Origin: Escarpia spicata
Taxonomy: Eukaryota; Annelida; Polychaeta; Sabellida; Siboglinidae
NCBI GenBank assembly: GCA_963995525.1
Contig: OZ023208.1
Span: 22,460,120 to 22,524,119 of the forward strand
Direction: 5' to 3'
DNA: 64,000 nt
Within the stretch, counting starts at the first letter, position 1. Each line of letters begins with the position of its first letter. Shown one piece after another: positions 57,691-64,000 of the stretch. The translations under genes and the position numbers were made by a program. The notes beneath the pieces were generated by a model that worked only from the letters and a program-made list of their open reading frames with translations, was not told where the DNA came from and ran no database searches.

Positions 57691-60600
57691 ATGCTTAACT
57701 TCTTGCACATGTGGGGATTGGCTGCTGAGGCTACCTTATCAACAACAGCATCTTGGGATTTGTATGAAACCATCCAAGCTCTTTTCCAGGTAAATATGTT
57801 TTTTGCATGTCTCCAAATATATCTGTTCATCAAATGCATCAATCTCCATGACGGAATAAACACTGCTCTCAAAATTACTTGCAACACTCAGGATGCGCAA
57901 ATGTACATAATGCCGTTGTCACTGTGCAATTTTCGTAAGACGGCAGCTTTAAATGATCTTTTTATGTCGTACATATATAGTATGTTTAAGCATATTGTCA
58001 ATATCATTGTTTGAAAGTGCATAAATCATTTGTTAATAATGAACACATCACATTTTATCAATGGGTGAGGATACGGTCTATAACTAATCATTATTAACTA
58101 TGGGCCACATGAATTGCATTACAAGGTGTATTAGTTTATGAATACACATACATGTATTCATTTAGTATATTCCAGATAGTATTAGCACAATAATATGTAT
58201 GTATGCGTGTAGTAAAATTAATGTTTGTATACATTGCACATGTATAATGTATTTTATTGCTGGCATTGTTTAGGCCCCAAGTTACCACTTGGTGTTTGAA
58301 GCTGCTCTCATACTCTGGATTGTCGGCTTGCTCTTTACCAAGAGTTATACTGCCAAGTATGACAAATTGACACTCACTGACAAAGTAAGTGTTTCATTTC
58401 ATATTATCTTGATAATGGATTAGGTTTAAGGATCACCTCAGAATGTCAATGTCCAATATCAGACAAAATTGCTTTCATCTGCCCTCAACCCCCACCCGTT
58501 CTCTCAGACGAAAATTTGTGTACATTGATAATATTTACCAATACAGAGCCCACGCTAGGGTTTGTGGAAAGGGGTAATGTACCCCCTGCTGTTGAAAACA
58601 AGGGGTAAAAAATGAAATCAAGGGGTAATTTGTTCAGGTTTTCAACCGCGTATGCGAGTGTCCATCTGTATGTGTGAGGGCGTGTATGTTTTTAGTCAGA
58701 ACAATGATAGCCTGTGATTGTTTTAACCACACAGACAATGTTGTCTTCCAATGAAGTTCTGTAAACAGCTGGCATGAGTAGTTCTCGGATGATGAATGAT
58801 AAGTAGAAATGTACATTTAGTACATCGTTTGCACGTGTCATACAGATATGACATTTTCTTCAGGTATCAATTGATCTTTTATATAATTAAGGCCAGACAT
58901 GGCGGGTGGATAGGATTATTTTATAATTTATACAAATAGTCCAATTTAGTCTACCCGAATTATATAATTTAGAGGTATGTAATTGTCATACAAGTAAACT
59001 CTTTAATGATAACAAACTTAAAAGTTATCATAATCTGGCAGAAAACCATTTTGAGTATGTTTGTCAAAAAACACCATGTCACCTGGGGTGTCTAGCCTTA
59101 AGATTGTCATAAAAAATATGCAAAAGATAACCAATTTATTTTAATTTTATTTATTTAAAAGTTCCAGCTGCTGCCCTGCAAATATCCATGTTCTGTTAAT
59201 GAGTGTCCAATATGTTTAACTTTCTACACAACTTGCCCTGCGCCTGTGAATGTGCATGTTCTGTGGCTGTCCAACACATTAGTTATGCAGCTAAACAATA
59301 TTCTTATCTCGTTTCTTGTTTACAATGCAACCATTCCACATAGACAAACATACTCTTACAATATTTTATGCGCCTTTGTTGTTAAAACATTGCCGCGGTT
59401 TGCATCCGCTGTGAGCGATAATACAAGCCAGTGGCGTTCCCAGAAAACGTCGAAGACGCTCACCGCCGATGCAGTCCATGGTGCCAGTTGGACTGCAAAC
59501 GCATACGCATATAATGATACATAATATTACTTGCAAGTCCACACATTGTCGAGAAGTTAAAATAAATAAGTTTTTTTAATTTAAAAAGCAAACCCAGTTA
59601 TCGTTTTCTTTCTGTAATTCTGACCTATATTATAACCCCGCCATGAAAATAACCACATAGTAGTCTTAGTTGTAGAACTTCCAAACTTCTTCACAACATG
59701 TCAACAGTATCTACGACACATGTATACAATTATATATATCATGTGTAAAATACACTTACTATCTTATAAAGATCACTATTTACAAAAAACGTAAGATGTG
59801 TTTGTGTTATGGCAACATTTTGCAATTGCTACGACGATGTATTACTAACTATGTCTATGACTTACAAAACTCCCTGCCCCCTGGACAAGGCTCGCGGCAT
59901 GCATCTGGTTCACGGGGAGCGCGCGCTTACAGGGATTGGTATTACCAATTGGATCACTAATAAAATGTATCAGTTTCCAGTCCATTGTTCACAAAACTTC
60001 ACCCGCTATCATAATTTTTGCCGATGCAGTTTTCTGGCGCGGCAAACCCCGACTATGTGCACCAGGGCAGGTTAAAAATATGTCACTGCCGATGCGTAGA
60101 TTCATGCAGTGGTGTCCAAAATAATGCGTGAAATGCCAAAAATCATGCATATATACGCATAATATTATGCCAACGGGAACTCTGCCAATATAATAACAGT
60201 ATCAGTCAGAAGCATAAAATATCGATGTCCGACACTAGACGAAACTGCCCCAGACATCCCTCTCTCCCAAACGGAAGTAATTTTGTTTGATATCGGACAT
60301 CAACGTTCTGAAATTATCCCTTAGGCTAACCCTAATGTGTGCCATTGATAAAGAGATGCGTGGTGTTCTTGCTTCTAAGTACTGTCCTCTTCACTACTCA
60401 GACACCAACCTGTATCCACAAAGCAGGGCATAGTTGCCCTGGAAAACACAACTCTAAAATTTTGCAAATTTTGATTCAACATAACATCATGACAACTTAT
60501 GGATGCTTGAATGGATAAAAGTTCCGGTTTCTCTGTTGTTGGGAATGGTATGGTACATAGTTACCTCTCGAGAAACTTTCAGTGGCCTTCTTCAGCAGAC

Positions 60601-63600
60601 TGAAATTACAGTTGTGTCACATGAATTACGTCATGTGACATAAGCTGGAGAAAGTAGTTGGTGATATTGTTGGTTGTTGCAGGAGAAATCTATTGACAAT
60701 GTTGTTTGTTGCAGGAGAAAACTGTTGACAATGTTGTTGTCAGAGAAACCTGTTGACAATGTTGTCTATTGCAGGAGAAAGCTGACTTGGTGGAAGAGTG
60801 GCAGCCAGAGCCTCTTGTCCCTAACGTGCCAGAGGATGACCCAGAACTGATCAATATTCGCACAAGGATTGTTGACAGGTTTTTACCTATTTAATGAACT
60901 TAAGAAACAGTTTGATGTTATAAGTTTTAAGCTTATAAAAGAAATGGATGCAGTAGTTATGACAGTCGTAATGTTATGATGACCACTCATGAGTGTTCGT
61001 GTTCCTGATGCAGCAAGATTTATTGATATGCTGTGCTCGCACAGGAACAAGAATACCCATGGAGTTGTTAAGGACCTGACGAATGTGTGTGCATGGCTGC
61101 CAAAATGATGATTGGTCATCGTCTGGGGAGAAGAACTACCGTGATAGTGAACCAGTAGTGCAGAGATAACATAATTTTCCATATACTGGTCACAAGTCTA
61201 GGTACTATGTTAATTATAACAAGCTTTTAACAATGCTCTTTAACTGGCCACATCCATAAAATTACCACAAGACGATGTTGTTATTATTTTTTTGCAATTT
61301 CAGCAAGCTGGGGAAATATGTGACTCTGAACGGCCAGAAGTGCCTCAACATGGCTTCTCTCAACTTCCTGGCAATGGTTGGCAAAGAAGTCATAGAGGTA
61401 AGTTTAAAGGTTACACAGCGTCCTGCAATGGTTGGCAAAGAAGTCGTAGAGGTACGTTTAAATGTTACACAACTTACTGGCAATGGTTGTCAAATAAAAG
61501 TCATATTGGTGAGTTTAAATGTTACACAACTTCCTGGCAGTGGTTGGCAAACAAGTCATATAGATAAGCTTAAAGGTGACACATAAAACAAAATACGGCC
61601 TGAATTTCTAATTAAAAATATAATGCAAATGATTTGGTGACAATGTGAATTTTAAAATGGGTTGGCTCCTTGCAGAATTCCTGTGAAGGTTTTTCCTTAG
61701 TTAATGTAAATCTTTTAGTGTAGAATTTATTTATCTTAGCCAATCAGCAACATGAAAGTTAGTTAGCTATTATATTTATTAACACTCAGTATTTATTTTG
61801 TAGGAAGAAGCTGTGAAATCATTGAAGAAATATGGTGTTGGATCCTGTGGACCACGTGGCTTCTACGGCACTGTCGGTAGGTAAAGCATACGTTAGCACC
61901 TGTGGTTGCTGTTCTTTGTGTTGTTGTTACACATGTACACTTGTAATATGCTTTGTGTTGTTGCAGATGTACACTTGGAATATACTTTGTGTTGTTGCAG
62001 ATGTACACTTGGAATATACTTTGTGTTGTTGCAGGTGTACACTTGGAATATATATTGTGTTGTTACAGATGTACATTTGGAATATACTTTGTGTTGTTAC
62101 AGATGTACACTTGGAATATACTTTGTGTTGTTGCAGATGTACACTTGGAATATACTTTGTGTTGTTGCAGGTGTACACTTGGAATATACTTTGTGTTGTT
62201 GCAGGTGTACACTTGGAATATATGTTGTGTTGTTACAGATGTACATTTGGAATATGCTTTGTGTTGTTACAGATGTACACTTGGAATATACTTTGTGTTG
62301 TTACAGATGTACATTTGGAGGAAGAAGAGAAACTGGCACAGTTTATGGGCACTGAAGAAGCCATTGTTTACTCCTATGGCTTTGCAACTATTGCCAGTGC
62401 CATTCCGGCCTACTCCAAAAGGGGTGACGTCATATTCTGGTAGAATGGGTGTTCTAACAAATTACAAACAAAACTGTTGCAGTGATGAGGGTATGTATGG
62501 TTGTAGTGATCAAGTTGTGTTCTGGTTGCACTAATCAAGGTGTGTTTAAGTTGCCATCATGAAGGTGTGTTTTGATTGAAGTGATTAGGGTATGTTGGGT
62601 TGCTGTGATGACGATGTGTTTTGGTTGCAGTAATGAGAGTGTGTTTGGTTGCAATGACAGGGATGTGTTTTGGTTGCAGTGTCAAGGGTGTGTTTGGTTG
62701 CAGTGATAATGGTGTGTTTTGGTTGCAATGACAAGGGTGTGTTTGGTTGTAGTGATGAGGGTGTGGTTGGTAGAAGTGATGAGGGTGTAGTTGGTTGAAG
62801 TGATGAGGGTGTGTTTTGGCTGCAGTGATGAGGGTGTTTGGTTGCAGTGATCAGGATGTGTTTGGTTGCAGTGATGAGGGTATATTTGGTTGCAGTGATG
62901 AGGCTGTGTTTTGGTTGCAGTGGTGATGACATGTTTGGTTGCAGTGACAGGGGTGTGTTTTGGTTGCAGTGACAAGGTTGTGTTTGGTTGCAGTGATGAG
63001 GTGTGTTGTAATGATGAAGGTATGTTTGGTTGTACTGATAATGCAGTGACGAGAGTATGTTTGGTTGTAGTGATGAGGGTGTGGTTGGTTGAAGTGATGA
63101 GGGTGTGTTTGGTTGCAGTGATTAGGGTGTGTTTGGTTGCAATGATGAGTGTGCGGTTGGTTGAATTATGATGGTGTGTTTGGTTGCAGTGATGAGGGTG
63201 TGTTTGATTGCATTAATGAAGATGCTTTAGTTGCAATAATAATAAGGTAACTTCTTTTACACCTAAATCTTGAGATACCAAGCTCAGATGTGCATCAATA
63301 CAAATCTGTTAGTCAATCTCAGAATCAATAAGCCATATTAAAGACGTCAACAGAAGGATCGATATGCTAGGGAGTTAAGGTGGATACGCAAGTTTATAAA
63401 GTTTTTAAATAATGGCAAAATTATGTAATATTTTCAACTGATCTAACACTAAGAGGGAGCATATTGCAAAGTAGGTGCAGCAACAGAAAATACCCTAGTT
63501 CCAATATTAGTACTGGCTCTAGGAACAAAAAGTAAATCAGAACTAGATGATCGAAGCTGGATAAGCTTTTTTTACAGGGGTAAGCAATTAATATATATGT

Positions 63601-63799
63601 TGAAAGTATGTTTTGTTCCTGTGACAAGGTTGTGTTTTGTTGCTGTGACGAGGGTGTGTTTTGTTGCAGTGATGAGGGCGTGTGTTTCGCCATCCAGAAG
63701 GGCATTCAGGCAAGTCGTAGCAAGGTGAAATTATTCCGACACAACGACACAGCGGACCTTGAGAGATTGCTGGCTCTGCATGCCCACGAGGAAAGGAAG
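57691..63799 (+). CDS. SPTLC1: Serine palmitoyltransferase long-chain base subunit 1, N-terminal part, 7 exons
   Basis: SPTLC1 pairs with SPTLC2/3 in the ER membrane to condense serine and palmitoyl-CoA, the first step of sphingolipid synthesis. Exons: 57691-57789, 58274-58384, 60775-60878, 61304-61397, 61804-61876, 62307-62439, 63670-63799; phases agree and 248 codons are covered. The rest lies beyond 64000. Landmarks are [20 protein letters not shown], a membrane segment ([11 protein letters not shown]), [55 protein letters not shown] and [12 protein letters not shown]. The Cys in [10 protein letters not shown] corresponds to human Cys133, mutated in hereditary sensory neuropathy. The ATG at 57691 (A at -3) is preferred; 57709 is an alternative. 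The last donor (AAG-GTTGGT) is weak. Five junctions carry copies of themselves in flanking minisatellites. Confidence 0.95.
58385..60674 (+). other. SPTLC1 intron 2, unassigned content
   Basis: AT-rich DNA. Between about 59427 and 60185 there are related words (CCAGTGGCGTTCCCAGAAAA; GCCGATGCAGT twice; ACGCATAATATTATGCC and a looser inverted partner near 59510) that suggest a decayed DNA transposon, but clear ends were not found. Elsewhere nothing was recognised. Confidence 0.35.
60670..60774 (+). repeat. About 32-bp acceptor-spanning repeat (SPTLC1 intron 2)
   Basis: Three and a half units of TTGACAATGTTGTTTGTTGCAG followed by GAGAAA(A/T)CTGTTGAC. The real acceptor is TTGTCTATTGCAG, followed by exon GAGAAAGCTGACTTG, so each unit copies the pyrimidine tract, the AG and about 12 exon bases. 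One unit has lost the AG context (GTTGTCAGAGAAACC). Confidence 0.9.
61370..61566 (+). repeat. Donor-spanning tandem repeat (SPTLC1 exon 4 / intron 4)
   Basis: The end of exon 4 (GCAATGGTTGGCAAAGAAGTC, AUAGAG at its edge) plus its donor GTAAGTTTAAAGGTTACACA is repeated about three more times downstream with decay: GTCGTAGAG-GTACGT, GTCATATTG-GTGAGT and GTCATATAG-ATAAGC. Units are about 54-56 bp. Three of the four keep a GT donor. Confidence 0.92.
61925..62306 (+). repeat. 34-bp acceptor-spanning minisatellite, about 11 copies (SPTLC1 intron 5)
   Basis: The unit is ATGTACACTTGGAATATAC followed by TTTGTGTTGTTGCAG. The real junction is TTTGTGTTGTTACAG, then exon ATGTACATTTGGAGGAAG, so each unit carries the acceptor and about 12 exon bases. 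Units alternate GCAG and ACAG, and GATG and GGTG, in patterns that suggest block duplications. Confidence 0.95.
62470..63232 (+). repeat. About 24-bp acceptor-spanning minisatellite (SPTLC1 intron 6)
   Basis: The unit is GTGTGTTTTGGTTGCAG followed by TGATGAGG. The real junction is GTGTGTTTTGTTGCAG, then exon TGATGAGGGCGTGTGTTTC. About 30 imperfect copies occur; some replace TGATGAGG with TGACAAGG or TGAAGTGATGAGG. The array resumes after a LINE fragment at 63605-63669 and runs into the exon. Confidence 0.95.
63233..63600 (-). mobile_element. LINE E-family 3' UTR fragment inside the SPTLC1 array
   Basis: It matches 46247-46565 in order: AATAATAATAAGGTAACTTCT, ACCAAGCTCAGA, GATCTAACACTAAGAGGGAGC, GGTGCAGCAACAGAAAA and GGCTCTAGGAACAAAAAG. 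It continues with AAATCAGAACTAGATGATCG. It is 5'-truncated and lacks coding sequence. It splits the 24-bp array. Confidence 0.88.
63605..63669 (+). repeat. Last units of the 24-bp acceptor array (SPTLC1 intron 6)
   Basis: Three diverged units (GTTCCTGTGACAAGG; GTTGCTGTGACGAGG; the real GTTGCAG) lead into exon 7. Confidence 0.85.
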
Positions 63800-64000
63800 G
63801 TTGGTGGTGCTGCTACAGCGGTGTTTATTATTAGAATCTGCTGCAGTGTGGGTACAAACAATCCTTTCAGCGGCTGGTGTCATGAAGCTGTTAAGAACGT
63901 TCTTAACACTAAGATGATGATAAGCAAACAGTAGTTTATGCAAACACATAGCCTAGCTCAGTCAGAACTTGGTGTATAACTTGTGTGTTCTGTCTAGCCT
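63800..64000 (+). other. SPTLC1 intron 7 (start)
   Basis: No further exon is seen before the window ends. Two AAGAACGTTCTTAACACTAAG-type inverted words at 63893-63914 form a short palindrome. Confidence 0.4.

Noticed and set aside
59246..60124. Two 60-90-residue plus-strand frames in SPTLC1 intron 2
   Set aside because: No family resemblance, no splice-consistent ends, and they overlap a probable decayed transposon.

Overview
This is an animal nuclear sequence. Genes are split by GT-AG introns, the DNA is AT-leaning, and it is crowded with non-LTR retrotransposons, minisatellites and dinucleotide runs. Three conserved metazoan genes can be read exon by exon. From left to right they are the 3' half of RMC1 (regulator of the MON1-CCZ1 complex; + strand, 366-15407), a complete ELOVL fatty-acid elongase (- strand, 22691-29080), and the 5' half of SPTLC1 (serine palmitoyltransferase subunit 1; + strand, 57691-63799, running off the right edge). 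The proteins are very close to vertebrate ones. Several introns carry minisatellites built from the adjoining intron/exon junction. As I recall, such boundary-spanning minisatellites were described in amphioxus (the Adh locus). A lancelet is therefore my best guess for the organism, but the sequence alone does not prove it.

Layout. 1-16340: RMC1, with large intronic arrays (GGT-rich in intron 1; 46-bp, about 22-bp, 40-bp and 56-bp units in later introns), a tRNA-derived SINE beside an acceptor, and a 3' UTR holding another minisatellite. 17423-20740: LINE copy A, with an intact 962-codon ORF2 and the end of an esterase-type ORF1. 22691-29115: ELOVL, with a CpG-rich candidate promoter near 33.5-33.9 kb. 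34738-42078: LINE copies B (+) and C (-), nearly identical and convergent around a degenerate LINE D; they form a large inverted repeat. 42845-56330: a graveyard of LINE pieces. Within it a 3.6-kb Gypsy LTR element sits in an RTE-like LINE with a 5-bp target-site duplication, and itself contains a TTAA-flanked MITE. 57691-64000: SPTLC1, again with junction-derived repeats in nearly every intron covered.

The three genes do not form an operon. Two act in ER lipid metabolism (chain elongation and the first step of sphingolipid synthesis) and one in endolysosomal Rab7 activation. I see no evidence in the window that they are co-regulated. The most notable signal is the repeated birth of tandem arrays at splice junctions: seven arrays in RMC1 and SPTLC1 end at a splice site, and at least five have units that carry a copy of the exon edge.
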